Shown piece after piece: positions 1-7,506 of a stretch of 11,427 bases of DNA (positions are counted from its first letter, which is position 1; the number at the start of each line of letters is the position of its first letter). Source of the DNA: Clostridia bacterium (lineage in GTDB: Bacteria; Bacillota_A; Clostridia; Christensenellales; Aristaeellaceae); assembly GCA_017481185.1 (NCBI GenBank), contig JAFUPO010000210.1, positions 1-11,427 on the forward strand, in the 5' to 3' direction. The notes beneath the pieces were generated by a model. The model made no database searches. It had not been told where the DNA came from and was given only the letters and a program-made list of their open reading frames with translations. Made by a program: the position numbers and the translations under genes.

Positions 1-105
1 CCAGTATTGGCTGGGGTAGGAGTTGTTAATTCAGAATAGAGTGTTGTGCCTACAGCAATGGCATCAACTTCATAATACAAGATCGTATTAGTGCTTACGG
101 TGATA
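1..105 (-). other. Minus-strand coding-like fragment at left edge, partial
   Basis: All three plus-strand frames are closed by stops here, but one minus-strand frame (forward triplets starting at multiples of 3) is open from 263 down to base 1 and runs off the window. From about 120 down to 1 it reads like real protein, for example ITVSTNTILYYEVDAIAVGT, rich in Thr, Val and Tyr, as in beta-rich virion or adhesin-type proteins. From about 125 to 263 the same frame only shadows the plus-strand gene and has no ATG or GTG start. The stretch is visibly more AT-rich than the rest of the window. It could be part of a gene on the opposite strand, an inverted tail-fibre segment, or unrelated DNA joined during assembly. 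I cannot name a family with confidence. Confidence 0.3.
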
Positions 106-125
106 CCAGCAGGGCAATCTGCTGG
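106..125. repeat. Short perfect inverted repeat at the junction
   Basis: CCAGCAG and CTGCTGG form a perfect 7-bp inverted repeat around a 6-base loop. It sits where the AT-rich minus-strand coding-like segment gives way to the plus-strand tail-fibre reading frame, so it marks the likely breakpoint. It could be a recombination or inversion site, or the kind of short palindrome at which chimeric joins form in amplified DNA. Confidence 0.4.
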
Positions 126-142
126 AAAGCTATGATCCGGAT

Positions 143-487
143 TTGGGCAGGCTGGAAAGGCACGCAAGGCTTGTGCAGCACCCGGCCATTGAGGGGGTTG
201 AGGAGGTTTGGCACTGGGAAACGGTAGCCGAGTACCCCAACGGGGGCAAGGATGTTGCAAAGGTCATTGATATTGAGGGCATTGAGGCTCAAGGGGCCTG
301 GGAGGAGGAAGTGCCGTATCTTACGTACATCCCCTACACCCAGGAGGAGCTGGAGGCAATGGAACTTGAAAAGAACAGGCCCACAGAGGCGGAGCGCATC
401 GCCGCCCTGGAGGAGGAAAACACGTATCTGAAGGAGACGCTGGAGATCCTTCTATCCCGGGCCACACAGGAGGAAACCGATGGCTAA
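143..487 (+). CDS. Tail-fibre-associated phage protein, 5' end missing
   Basis: The frame is open from just after a stop at 101-103, and residues upstream of the TTG at 143 (YDPDLGRLERHARLV) already look native. The listed start is therefore only the first usable codon, and the true gene probably began further left and was cut at the junction near 106-130. The middle part, with EVWHWETVAEYPNGGKDV and an acidic EEEVPYL segment, resembles proteins near the ends of tail-fibre modules in Clostridia phages; this is recognition from memory. The C-terminus (about residues 70-110) is a predicted coiled coil (ERIAALEEENTYLKETLEIL), suited to trimerisation or chaperoning of a fibre. It overlaps the next gene by 8 bases, so the two are probably translated together. 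The role in fibre assembly is inferred. Confidence 0.6.
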   Translation: MGRLERHARLVQHPAIEGVEEVWHWETVAEYPNGGKDVAKVIDIEGIEAQGAWEEEVPYLTYIPYTQEELEAMELEKNRPTEAERIAALEEENTYLKETLEILLSRATQEETDG

Positions 488-665
488 CCCTTGGAAGGAG
501 CGGGCCTATGCGCTGAACCGGGCCCTGGCCCAGGAGACCCAAAAGGCCCGGGATATGGAGGCGGTGGCCAGCGCTCTTGTGGCGCTGCCCCCGGGCCAGC
601 TGAAAAAGGTGCTGACCGATGAGGTGAAGGCGGTTTTGAAAAAGTACGGCTATAAGGAGGAGTAA
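480..665 (+). CDS. Small hypothetical phage protein (61 aa)
   Basis: This is a short, charged, probably helical protein that starts at an ATG overlapping the end of the fibre-associated gene. A strong AGGAGG ribosome binding site lies at about 469-474. The N-terminal half is basic and rich in Arg, Ala and Gln. The C-terminal half contains LPPGQLKKVLTDEVKAVLKK, which looks like two short amphipathic helices joined by a Pro-Pro-Gly turn. There is no signal peptide, membrane segment or recognised catalytic motif. It ends 3 bases before the portal start and supplies that gene's ribosome binding site from its own 3' end, so the three genes form one operon. I do not recognise a named family. A small structural or chaperone role is plausible from position only. 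Confidence 0.65.
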   Translation: MANPWKERAYALNRALAQETQKARDMEAVASALVALPPGQLKKVLTDEVKAVLKKYGYKEE

Positions 666-668
666 GGA

Positions 669-2486
669 GTGGAAACGACCATGGCCCTGCCCATCGGCAG
701 GGAAGCGGTGAAGAACGCGCAGAAGCTTCTGCGCAAATATAAGGCAGGCAAGACCCATTTGGAGCGGCGGGTGATTGCCTCTGAAAACTGGTGGAAATTG
801 CGCAACTGGCGGGAGATCGACCCGAAAAAGCAGCAGGAGCCGGTGAGCGCCTGGCTGTGGAACTGCATCACTGGCAAGCACGCCGACGCTATGGCCGCCT
901 TTCCGGAGCCTGCCATCCTGCCCCGGATGGCGGACGATAGAGGCGAGGCCCGCAAGCTCACGGCCATTCTGCCGGTGATATTGGAGCAGAACGATTTTCA
1001 GGAGGTGTACTCTGACTGTGCCTGGCAGAAGCTGTTGCAGGGCACGGCCATCTACGGCGTGTTCTGGGAAGGCTCCCGCTTGAACGGCCTGGGGGATGTG
1101 GCCATCCGCAAGGTGGACGTTTTGAACCTGTACTGGGAGCCGGGCATTTCGGATATCCAGCAGAGCCGTCACCTTTTTCATGTGGAATTGCAGGATAACG
1201 AGAGCCTTGTGGAGGCCTGGCCTCAATTGCAGGGGAAGCTGAAAAGCGCCGGTATGACGCCCAGCCGCTACGTGTACGACGATCTGGTGGACACCTCGGA
1301 TAAATCCCTGGTGGTGGACTGGTACTACCGCAAAAAAGGCAAACTGCACTTTGTGAAATTCGTGGGGGAGGAGGTGCTCTTTGCCACCGAGAACGACCCA
1401 GAAAACTACCCCGAGGGCTGGTATCGGGACGGAAACTATCCCTTTGTGTTTGACCGGCTCTTTCCTGTCAACGGCAGCCCCTGCGGCTATAGCTACATTG
1501 ATATTGGCAAGAGCGCCCAGGAATCCATTGACCTATTGAACCAGGCCATCATCAAAAACGCGGTGATGAGCGCCACCCCCCGCTACTTTGCCCGAACCGA
1601 CGGGGCGGTGAACGAAAAGGAGTTTCAAGACCTTTCAAAGCCCTTTGTGCACGTGAACGGCAATCTGGGGGAGGACAGCTTAAAGCAGATCCACATGGCG
1701 CCGTTGGACAGCGTGAATCTGGCCATCCTCAACAACAAGATCGAGGAACTGAAATTCACCTGCGGCAATACGGATGTGCAGGCCGGGGGCGCTGTTTCCG
1801 GCGTTACCGCCGCCAGCGCCATCGCCGCTTTGCAGGAGGCCGCGGGCCGCACCAGCCGGGATTCTGCCCAGAGCGCCTACCGGGCCTACAGCCGCATGAT
1901 CACCCTGGTGATTGAGCGCATCCGCCAGTTTTACGACTGGTCAAGGCAGTTTCGCATCCTGGGGGAGATGGGGGAGGAAAGCTTTGTGACCTACGATAAC
2001 GGAGGCATCCGGCCCATTCCCCTGGGCCACGGCTTCGGAGAGACGCAGATGCGCCTGCCGGTGTTTGATATCCAGGTCAGCGCCCAAAGGGAAAGCCCCT
2101 ACACCAAGATGAGCCAGAACGAGTTGGCCATCCAGATGATGGGGCTGGGGGTGTTCAATCCCCAGCTCAGCGACCAGGCCCTGATGCTTTTGGACATGAT
2201 GGACTTTAAGGGCAAGGATGAACTGATGCAGAAGATCAGCAAAAACCAGGGGCTGATGGGGCAATTGAAGCAGTTTCAGCAGATGGCGCTGTCATTGGCG
2301 AAAAAGTATGAGCCCCAGATGGCCCAGGGCCTGGAGGCCGCCATGCAGAAGGGCCAGCCTTTTGCGCCTGAAAGCAAGGGTGTGCGCCTGCCCGAAAGCG
2401 ACAACATGGCCGGAAGGGTCAGACGGGAGCCGGTGAACGTTCAAAGGGCCAGGGAACAGGCGGAGGAGGCGGCTACGCCGCAGTGA
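669..2486 (+). CDS. Phage portal protein (P22 gp1-like)
   Basis: The portal forms the dodecameric ring at the capsid vertex through which the terminase packages DNA and DNA later exits. The 605-residue length suits the longer P22-type portals. The first ~250 residues form the wing/clip-like part. RLFPVNGSPCGYSYIDIGKS (about 263-282) matches the Pro-rich segment preceding the central helix, followed by a helical region ESIDLLNQAIIKNAVMS. Residues ~360-420 carry TAASAIAALQEAAGRTSRDS and a long helix, typical of P22-like portals before the crown. The last ~50 residues are charged and probably disordered. The start is GTG with AAGGAGG upstream; an in-frame ATG at 681 is an alternative. The final codons and the stop lie in a GC-rich palindrome that begins a dispersed repeat. 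No terminase, scaffold or capsid gene is adjacent, which is unusual. Confidence 0.85.
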   Translation: METTMALPIGREAVKNAQKLLRKYKAGKTHLERRVIASENWWKLRNWREIDPKKQQEPVSAWLWNCITGKHADAMAAFPEPAILPRMADDRGEARKLTAILPVILEQNDFQEVYSDCAWQKLLQGTAIYGVFWEGSRLNGLGDVAIRKVDVLNLYWEPGISDIQQSRHLFHVELQDNESLVEAWPQLQGKLKSAGMTPSRYVYDDLVDTSDKSLVVDWYYRKKGKLHFVKFVGEEVLFATENDPENYPEGWYRDGNYPFVFDRLFPVNGSPCGYSYIDIGKSAQESIDLLNQAIIKNAVMSATPRYFARTDGAVNEKEFQDLSKPFVHVNGNLGEDSLKQIHMAPLDSVNLAILNNKIEELKFTCGNTDVQAGGAVSGVTAASAIAALQEAAGRTSRDSAQSAYRAYSRMITLVIERIRQFYDWSRQFRILGEMGEESFVTYDNGGIRPIPLGHGFGETQMRLPVFDIQVSAQRESPYTKMSQNELAIQMMGLGVFNPQLSDQALMLLDMMDFKGKDELMQKISKNQGLMGQLKQFQQMALSLAKKYEPQMAQGLEAAMQKGQPFAPESKGVRLPESDNMAGRVRREPVNVQRAREQAEEAATPQ

Positions 2487-2520
2487 AGCGTTAAGAACTA
2501 AGCGTGAAGGGGTTTAGTTT
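2469..2520. repeat. Dispersed intergenic repeat, copy 1
   Basis: A perfect GC-rich palindrome (GCGGC-TAC-GCCGC, 2469-2481) is followed by a purine-rich unit, AAGAACTAAGCGTGAAGG, and TTTAGTTT. The same arrangement occurs after the terminase gene (11367-11422), with about 25 of 28 bases matching in AAGAACTAAG-GTGAAG-TTTAGTTT. The portal stop codon (2484-2486) lies inside this element, so the repeat supplies the last codons of the gene. Confidence 0.6.
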
Positions 2521-2530
2521 GTCAGTTCCA

Positions 2531-2569
2531 CCCGGAAGGAACCATGCGAAAGGCGTTTGTTCCTTCGGG
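2531..2569. repeat. Hairpin with 11-12 bp arms
   Basis: CCCGGAAGGAAC (2531-2542) is complementary to GTTCCTTCGGG (2559-2569) with one bulged base and a 16-base loop. No T-tract follows, so it is not a classical terminator. It may still protect the 3' end of portal mRNA or be one more intergenic repeat in this island. Confidence 0.45.
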
Positions 2570-2593
2570 AGCGGGGTTCAGGCCCGGCCCGGC

Positions 2594-2620
2594 GGGCGGA
2601 TACAGGATCCGCCCCTACGA
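2594..2620. repeat. GGGCGGAT...ATCCGCCC intergenic hairpin repeat
   Basis: GGGCGGAT (2594-2601) and ATCCGCCC (2607-2614) form a perfect 8-bp stem with a 5-base loop, followed by CTACGA. I recall hairpins of this type as common intergenic repeats in Oscillospiraceae chromosomes; no search was run. Its presence points to long exchange between this element and such a host. Confidence 0.5.
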
Positions 2621-2630
2621 TAATTCGACC

Positions 2631-2740
2631 GTTCTTTGAAGAGGGAGCGCGAGAGGTGAACAATGCGACGCGGCAGCGAGCAGTGCGACGATTGAGGTTG
2701 CGGATAGCTTTCTTTCAAGAAAGTTACTCCATCGCAAAAA
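2631..2740. repeat. TTCTTTGAA/GAGCGCGAG hairpin repeat, copy A (interrupted)
   Basis: It starts like the other two copies (GTTCTTTGAAGAGGGAGCGCGAG) and has the same palindromic core (CTTTCTTTCAAGAAAG, about 2708-2723) and an end resembling CATCGCAAAAA. About 50 extra bases separate the left arm from the core, and they hold a degenerate pair, ATGCGACG and GTGCGACG. The long stem is therefore lost in this copy. It looks like a decayed or insertion-carrying member. Confidence 0.55.
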
Positions 2741-2750
2741 CAAATACTGA

Positions 2751-2810
2751 AAGTTCTTTGAAAGGAGAGCGCGAGAGGGAGACTTTCTTTCAAGAAAGTT
2801 TCCCTCTCGC
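2751..2810. repeat. TTCTTTGAA/GAGCGCGAG hairpin repeat, copy B
   Basis: Leader AGTTCTTTGAAAGGAGAGC is followed by a 19-bp stem (2771-2789 with 2792-2810) that contains one G-T wobble and a 2-base centre. It ends 13 bases before the ATG of the next gene. The sequence left between hairpin and ATG (TGAATAAGAAGC) holds only a weak ribosome binding site. Confidence 0.7.
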
Positions 2811-2823
2811 TGAATAAGAAGCA

Positions 2824-3861
2824 ATGTCAACGACCATGGAAACGGAGCTGCGCAAGGTGAATTTGAAGGGCGTGAGCCAAAACACCCAGCAGCAGATGAA
2901 GAATTACGAGGCGTACAAGCCCTCCCAGGGGGTGGAGGCGGCCCAGAAAACCTTTGAGGCCACCCAGGGGGCCAAGCCCCAGGCGTACAAATCCCAGTAT
3001 GATGGGCAGATTCAGGCAGCCTACGACAAGATCATGAACCGGGAGGGCTTTAAGTACGACATGAACGCCGATCCCCAATACCAGCAGTACAAAAACCAGT
3101 TTGTGGGCCAGGGCCGCCGGGCCATGATGGACGCCCAGGGTCAGGCGGCGGCCCTCACCGGCGGGTACGGCAGTTCCTACGCCGCCACGGCGGGCAGCCA
3201 GGCCTACCAGCAGTATCTGGAAAGCCTCAACGAGGTGATTCCCACCCTGTATGAGCAGGCCTATGACCGCTACGAACAGCAGGGCCAGAACCTTTTGAGC
3301 CAGTACGAAATGGCCGTGGGGGCTGACGAGCGGGATTATTCCCGCTGGGTGGACGCTTACAACCGCTGGGCCCAGGAGCTGGCCAGCGCCGAAAACACCT
3401 ACAACACCGAGCGCAATTTCGACTACGGCCAGTTCCAGGATAGCCAGAGCTATTGGCAGCAGATGGCTCAAATGGAAAACAGCGATTACTGGCAGGGCCG
3501 GGACCAGGCCTATCAGCTGGCCCTGACCATGCTCCAGGCCGGCCAGACCCCCTCGGCGGATATGCTGTATGCGGCGGGGATTTCTAACGAGGACCTGGCG
3601 AAATTGCAGAGTATGTATGCGCCTAAGAGGAGTGGGGGGAGGAGGACACCGACGGGTACACTGGATATAAGTGATTATCTTGGTTTGCAGAAAGCTTATA
3701 TCTCGGGCGGCCTTGAGGAGTACAATCAAGCAGCCAAAGCAATTCAGTCAAGTAAAGGAGTCAGCGCCAGAGAAACAGATGCAGCAAGAAGTTTGATCGG
3801 TACAAGCAGCCTTGAAAGACGAATTGCAGAGATCAAACGCCAGAGCGCGCAAAAGAAATGA
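2824..3861 (+). CDS. Gln/Tyr-rich putative virion (ejection-type) protein
   Basis: This 345-residue soluble protein is rich in Gln, Tyr and Ala and has no signal peptide or clear membrane segment. Residues ~95-135 carry AAALTGGYGSSYAATAGSQA, a hallmark I recall in uncharacterised structural-region proteins of Clostridia phages. Long helices rich in Tyr, Gln and Glu follow (about 140-265). It sits between portal and endolysin, so an internal virion or DNA-ejection role (as for P22 gp7, gp16 and gp20) is a reasonable inference, not shown. From about residue 272 (near base 3640), after the basic RSGGRRTPTG linker, the DNA becomes more AT-rich and the protein changes style, suggesting a replaced C-terminal module. 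The start follows hairpin copy B and lacks a strong ribosome binding site; ATG 2836 is an alternative. The stop overlaps the endolysin start by 4 bases (ATGA). Confidence 0.7.
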   Translation: MSTTMETELRKVNLKGVSQNTQQQMKNYEAYKPSQGVEAAQKTFEATQGAKPQAYKSQYDGQIQAAYDKIMNREGFKYDMNADPQYQQYKNQFVGQGRRAMMDAQGQAAALTGGYGSSYAATAGSQAYQQYLESLNEVIPTLYEQAYDRYEQQGQNLLSQYEMAVGADERDYSRWVDAYNRWAQELASAENTYNTERNFDYGQFQDSQSYWQQMAQMENSDYWQGRDQAYQLALTMLQAGQTPSADMLYAAGISNEDLAKLQSMYAPKRSGGRRTPTGTLDISDYLGLQKAYISGGLEEYNQAAKAIQSSKGVSARETDAARSLIGTSSLERRIAEIKRQSAQKK

Positions 3862-4562
3862 TCCCCCTCACTGACTTCCTCACCCACATTTCGGCCATCG
3901 CGGCTGAGTCCCCGTCCTACCGGTTGGGCGGGGACGGCTCCGACGGCAGCTGCGACTGCATCGGCCTCATCATCGGGGCCATCCGCCGGGCCGGGGGCAA
4001 GTGGCCGGGCACCCACGGCTCCAACTGGGCCGCCCGCAACGCCATGGCTTCCTTAACGGAAAACCCTGCTTTGAAGCCCGGCCTGCTGGTGTTCAAGGCC
4101 CGCTCCCCTCAGGATGGGGGCTATAATCTGCCGGAGAAGTACTTATCCGGCAGCGACCTTAACGACTACTACCACGTGGGGGTGGTGACAAATACCGCCC
4201 CCCTGGAAATCACCCACTGCACCTTCACGGGAGAGGTGAACGGCATTGCGGTGGATACAAAAATCGGCGCCTGGCGCTTTGGGGGGATGCTGAAAATGGT
4301 ATCGGACGTGCCCATGGAAATGGCCACGGTTCGGGCTTCCTCCGGCAAAACCGTGAATCTGCGAAAGAATCCCGGCGGGGATTTATTGGACAGAGTGCCG
4401 GTGGGCAGCTGTGTCAATGTGCTGGAGAAGGGCGACCAGTGGTCACAAATCGCCTGGGAGGGCCACATGGGCTTTATGCAGACCCGCTTCCTGGACTTTG
4501 AAGAAGCCGCCGACCTTTTGACGGCCCTCAAGGCCCTCATCACCAAATACGAAAGGGGGTGA
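3858..4562 (+). CDS. Endolysin: NlpC/P60 peptidase with SH3 domain
   Basis: This is a predicted cell-wall lytic cysteine peptidase that would cut peptide stems of peptidoglycan (typically gamma-D-Glu to diaminopimelate) for host lysis. The N-terminal domain (about 1-145) has the catalytic Cys in SCDCIGLI (Cys34, where most relatives read DCSGL), the catalytic His in YYHVGVV (His106), and His120 in EITHCT as the probable third residue. A bacterial-type SH3 domain follows (about 156-214), with the usual VNLRKNPGG start and GFMQTRFL end, and probably binds the wall. There is no signal peptide, which fits release through a holin. It overlaps the upstream virion gene by ATGA and is followed 4 bases later by a small membrane protein. 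The recognised holin lies ~4.9 kb away, so the lysis functions are split. A virion-associated lysin is a less likely alternative. Confidence 0.88.
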   Translation: MIPLTDFLTHISAIAAESPSYRLGGDGSDGSCDCIGLIIGAIRRAGGKWPGTHGSNWAARNAMASLTENPALKPGLLVFKARSPQDGGYNLPEKYLSGSDLNDYYHVGVVTNTAPLEITHCTFTGEVNGIAVDTKIGAWRFGGMLKMVSDVPMEMATVRASSGKTVNLRKNPGGDLLDRVPVGSCVNVLEKGDQWSQIAWEGHMGFMQTRFLDFEEAADLLTALKALITKYERG

Positions 4563-4566
4563 AAGC

Positions 4567-4785
4567 ATGGGTGAAACTGTGTGGGTGGGGCTTTTGTCCC
4601 TGGCGGGCACCTGCGTGGGGAGCCTGGCGGGCATCCTCACGGCCAACAAGCTGGTGAACTACCGCCTGCAAATGCTGGAAAGCAAGGTGAACCGCCACAA
4701 CCATCTCATCGAGCGCACCTACCAATTGGAGGGCCGCATGAACGAGGCGGAGCACGATATCAGGGAACTAAAAAGAAAGAGCTGA
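4567..4785 (+). CDS. Small membrane-anchored coiled-coil protein, possible lysis accessory
   Basis: The 72-residue protein has one N-terminal hydrophobic segment (about residues 5-27, VWVGLLSLAGTCVGSLAGIL). A charged coiled coil follows (about 31-70) with the recognisable NYRLQMLESKVNRHN and LEGRMNEAEHDIRELKRK. Proteins of this layout are common next to lysins in Clostridia prophages; XhlA-like lysis proteins share the general architecture with the order reversed. It starts 4 bases after the endolysin stop with a GGGGGTG ribosome binding site. A role as holin partner, spanin-like or lysin-anchoring factor is inferred from position and topology only. Confidence 0.75.
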   Translation: MGETVWVGLLSLAGTCVGSLAGILTANKLVNYRLQMLESKVNRHNHLIERTYQLEGRMNEAEHDIRELKRKS

Positions 4786-4852
4786 TTTTTTATACCTGGA
4801 TAATTCCGTTTAAGGATCAATGAAAGAACCACAAAGGAGATGTTTGTAGAGA

Positions 4853-7474
4853 ATGATCCCAGCAAAAGCCCAAACAGAGCATCCCAAGAAATCATTCATA
4901 CCCTACTGGCAGATGAAAACCACAAGGGAAAATTCAGCGCAGGCAACCAACCGGGCCATATTGTTCCCGAAGGCGGAATCGCCTGTGGGAAAATGGTTCA
5001 CAGGCAGCGAAAAAAGAGCGCAGGGAACCGATCTTCGGCAAAACCTGATCGACAAAGCGCCCGGTACGCACAAAATCACTCCGCTCCCTCTTGCCAAACC
5101 ACCCAAACAGACAAGCAGCCAGCCCCAGGAAGATTTGGTGACATGGTATAAACGGCAGACCAACGAAATGCGGGATCGGCGGTGGCAAAAATGGGTGAAG
5201 CAGGATATTTATCAGCGGGAGCTGGCGTACTGGCAGAACAGGGCGGCGGCTATGCAGGAGCCGGAGTTATACGAAATGCAGGCCGGCCAGGACTATGCCG
5301 GTTACCTGACAGGGCGCAAGACCATCTCCGCCTATGACGGTCTCAAGGCTACCCGCCAGGCCAATCAAAAGGCGCTGGATGAGGTGAACGCCGCCTATGA
5401 TGAAAAGCTGGCGGCTATGCAAAGGGCCTACGGCCTTAATGGTCAGGATCCCATGAGCCGGTTTTTGCAGACCTATTTTCCAGAGGAGGGCTACACCCTG
5501 AATTTGCCCCAGTGGGAGCAGATCAACGGCCTGTACGAGACCCTTTCGGATGAAGAAAAGATGCAGTATGCCCAACTGTACAACCAGGCTCTGGCTTTTG
5601 AAGAGGAGTTGGCAGCGAATCCGCAGTATCAGGCGGATTTAAAGGAGCTTCAGGGGCTTGAAGGCCGCAAGGACACCATCACCCGGGGCATAGCGGGAAA
5701 CGATTACCAGCTGGCGCAAGAACAGGAGGCTTACCAAACGGCCCTTGCCCAGAACCAGGAGATGCTGGAGATTCTTATCGCCATGGAGGAGGAAGAACCG
5801 GGCTCCGGCACAGCCCTGGGACAGATGCTGGACGACCTTGCTGCTTACGGCGAATATCAGCCGGTGGAAAGCCAGCTCCAAAGCGCCTGGCAGACCATGG
5901 CGGATATGGGCATGGCCCAGGACATGATCCAGGACCAAATGACCAGCTTTTACACCAACCAGGAAGCGGCCCTGGAAAAGGTGCAGAAGCTGATCGCCTT
6001 TGCCCAGGAAAAGGATCTGCCCCAGGAATACCTGGATAACCTGTACCGGGCTCAGGCGTTTTTGCAAAGCCAAACCAGCCAGGCCCGGGACTTTGGCCTC
6101 AGATACAACAGCGACTTTGTCTCCACGGTGGCAGCCTATAAGGAGCAAAACGGCATTGTAACGGCCATGACCACCGAGCCCCAGCCCCTCAAGGGCGAGG
6201 CAGAGAACACAAAGCACCTTCGGGAGGACGAGCGGGACGCCTACTATTACCTGAAGGCCACCCAGGGCGACGAGGCTGCCAAGGATTACCTGAAGCGGCT
6301 GGAACGGACCCTGAACTACCGTGCCTCCAACGATTTGGCAGGCAAAAGCAAGGCCTTTGCCAAGGATGAGCCTGTGGCCGCCACGGCCCTGTCCATCGCG
6401 GCCAGCCCGGCCAAGGTGGCGGGTGTGTTTTACAGCCTGGGCTGCTGGATATCAGGGGAGGAGATCGACCCATATCACCCGGCGTTCAACGCCAACGTAT
6501 TTGTGGAGGAAACCCAGGGAGAGGTGAAGCGGCAAATCGACGCCATTTATCCGGAGGGGACCTTCGGCAACCTGCTGGCCAACCTGGGCTACGGCGTTTT
6601 GACCGACGGCACCGAAACCATGCTGGGCGTGGCGCTGATGGGCCCCACCGGGGCGGCGGTGGTCCAGGGCATGGGCCAGGCGTCGGATACCCTGCGGAAT
6701 GTGAAGCTCCGGGGCGGGTCCGACGATCAGGCCCTGATGCGGGCCGGGGCCAGCCTGGTGGTAGAGGCCCTGACGGAGAAGCTGCCTTTGGACTCCCTGA
6801 GCCGCATTTTGAAGAACAATGATGTGGCGGGGCTTAGAAAGCTCATAGGGAATACCCTTTCCGGCGGGATGCAGGAGGGAATCGGCACGCTGATCTCCGG
6901 CAGCCTGGACTACCTGACGGACGAGCAGATCATGGGGGCATTAAGCCAGCGAAAACAGCTGATGTACGACAGCGCCCTGGCCACCGCCTCGGGCATGGTC
7001 ACCCATGGAGCAGGCACCTTGACGGCTGGGCTTAATGAGTGGCGGGACGATAGACAAGGCTTTGGCGTGGCACAACAGGAAAATCATGCAGATGTGCAGA
7101 ATCAAATGAATGAGGAAACTGATTCTGAACCGCCTCAATACAAAACCTTTACGGAGGAAGAAGTTGAGGAATACGCATTTGCAGCTATTCAGGGATCGCC
7201 TAAAGCTGATGGTGTTATGCTGGGACGCTATGAGAAGGGGTCTGAGCATAGCTACGATAAGCTAGCTGTGAAATATAATTGCCAGTATTTTTATCTTGAA
7301 AAGTGGGATGAATTGGTAAAATTTTATGGAGAGAAACAACTGTGGCGAATTAATGAAAAGTTTCTTGACATTCAGACCAGCTCGGGAAGAGACATCTACT
7401 TCTCTCATGATCCCCTTGCAAAATACAAGCCCAATAGCGGCTATGATCAGGAATTGATATATGCGGAAGAATAA
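4853..7474 (+). CDS. Phage polymorphic-toxin-like protein: ejection-type trunk plus C-terminal toxin domain
   Basis: The 873-residue protein has a modular layout. Residues ~1-95 are basic, Pro/Lys/Gln-rich and probably disordered. About 98-500 are Gln/Glu/Ala-rich helices, likely coiled coil. About 509-533 and 570-613 are hydrophobic Gly/Ala segments (GVALMGPTGAAVVQGMGQAS). About 630-720 hold ALTEKL and GGMQEGIGTLISGSLDYL, which I recall in large phage and conjugative-element proteins of Clostridia whose C-termini vary. After ~residue 733 the DNA turns AT-rich. Residues ~764-873 form a separate domain with LGRYE (790-794), SYDK (800-803), W818, W831, FLD (837-839) and SHDP (851-854). It resembles toxin tips and is possibly a BECR-fold nuclease, but the fold is unproven. 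Immunity-like genes follow at once. ATG 4853 has AAGGAG 13 bases upstream, and an in-frame stop at 4847 excludes an earlier start. Confidence 0.7.
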   Translation: MIPAKAQTEHPKKSFIPYWQMKTTRENSAQATNRAILFPKAESPVGKWFTGSEKRAQGTDLRQNLIDKAPGTHKITPLPLAKPPKQTSSQPQEDLVTWYKRQTNEMRDRRWQKWVKQDIYQRELAYWQNRAAAMQEPELYEMQAGQDYAGYLTGRKTISAYDGLKATRQANQKALDEVNAAYDEKLAAMQRAYGLNGQDPMSRFLQTYFPEEGYTLNLPQWEQINGLYETLSDEEKMQYAQLYNQALAFEEELAANPQYQADLKELQGLEGRKDTITRGIAGNDYQLAQEQEAYQTALAQNQEMLEILIAMEEEEPGSGTALGQMLDDLAAYGEYQPVESQLQSAWQTMADMGMAQDMIQDQMTSFYTNQEAALEKVQKLIAFAQEKDLPQEYLDNLYRAQAFLQSQTSQARDFGLRYNSDFVSTVAAYKEQNGIVTAMTTEPQPLKGEAENTKHLREDERDAYYYLKATQGDEAAKDYLKRLERTLNYRASNDLAGKSKAFAKDEPVAATALSIAASPAKVAGVFYSLGCWISGEEIDPYHPAFNANVFVEETQGEVKRQIDAIYPEGTFGNLLANLGYGVLTDGTETMLGVALMGPTGAAVVQGMGQASDTLRNVKLRGGSDDQALMRAGASLVVEALTEKLPLDSLSRILKNNDVAGLRKLIGNTLSGGMQEGIGTLISGSLDYLTDEQIMGALSQRKQLMYDSALATASGMVTHGAGTLTAGLNEWRDDRQGFGVAQQENHADVQNQMNEETDSEPPQYKTFTEEEVEEYAFAAIQGSPKADGVMLGRYEKGSEHSYDKLAVKYNCQYFYLEKWDELVKFYGEKQLWRINEKFLDIQTSSGRDIYFSHDPLAKYKPNSGYDQELIYAEE

Positions 7475-7506
7475 GTATGCTTTTGAACAGGAAGGAGAAC
7501 TATGGC

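Noticed and set aside
1..700. Diversity-generating retroelement or CRISPR array near the tail-fibre gene
   Set aside because: No reverse transcriptase, template/variable repeat pair or regularly spaced direct repeats are seen in the window.
2557..2817. 86-codon plus-strand frame between portal and the virion-type gene
   Set aside because: It is made almost entirely of hairpin repeats, and minus-strand frames there are equally long, so it reflects repeat composition, not a gene.
321..3729. Minus-strand open frames opposite portal and the virion-type gene (342 and 300 codons among others)
   Set aside because: They are antisense shadows of confident plus-strand genes, with no ribosome binding site or recognisable family.
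4786..4852. Promoter or terminator between the 72-aa gene and the 873-aa gene
   Set aside because: There is a T-run and a GATAAT-like box, but no stem before the T-run and no -35 at proper spacing.
4840..5151. 103-codon frame starting just after AAGGAG, overlapping the start of the 873-aa gene
   Set aside because: Its ATG directly abuts the ribosome binding site and the frame ends inside the clearly coding 873-aa gene. The product is low-complexity and unlike any family.
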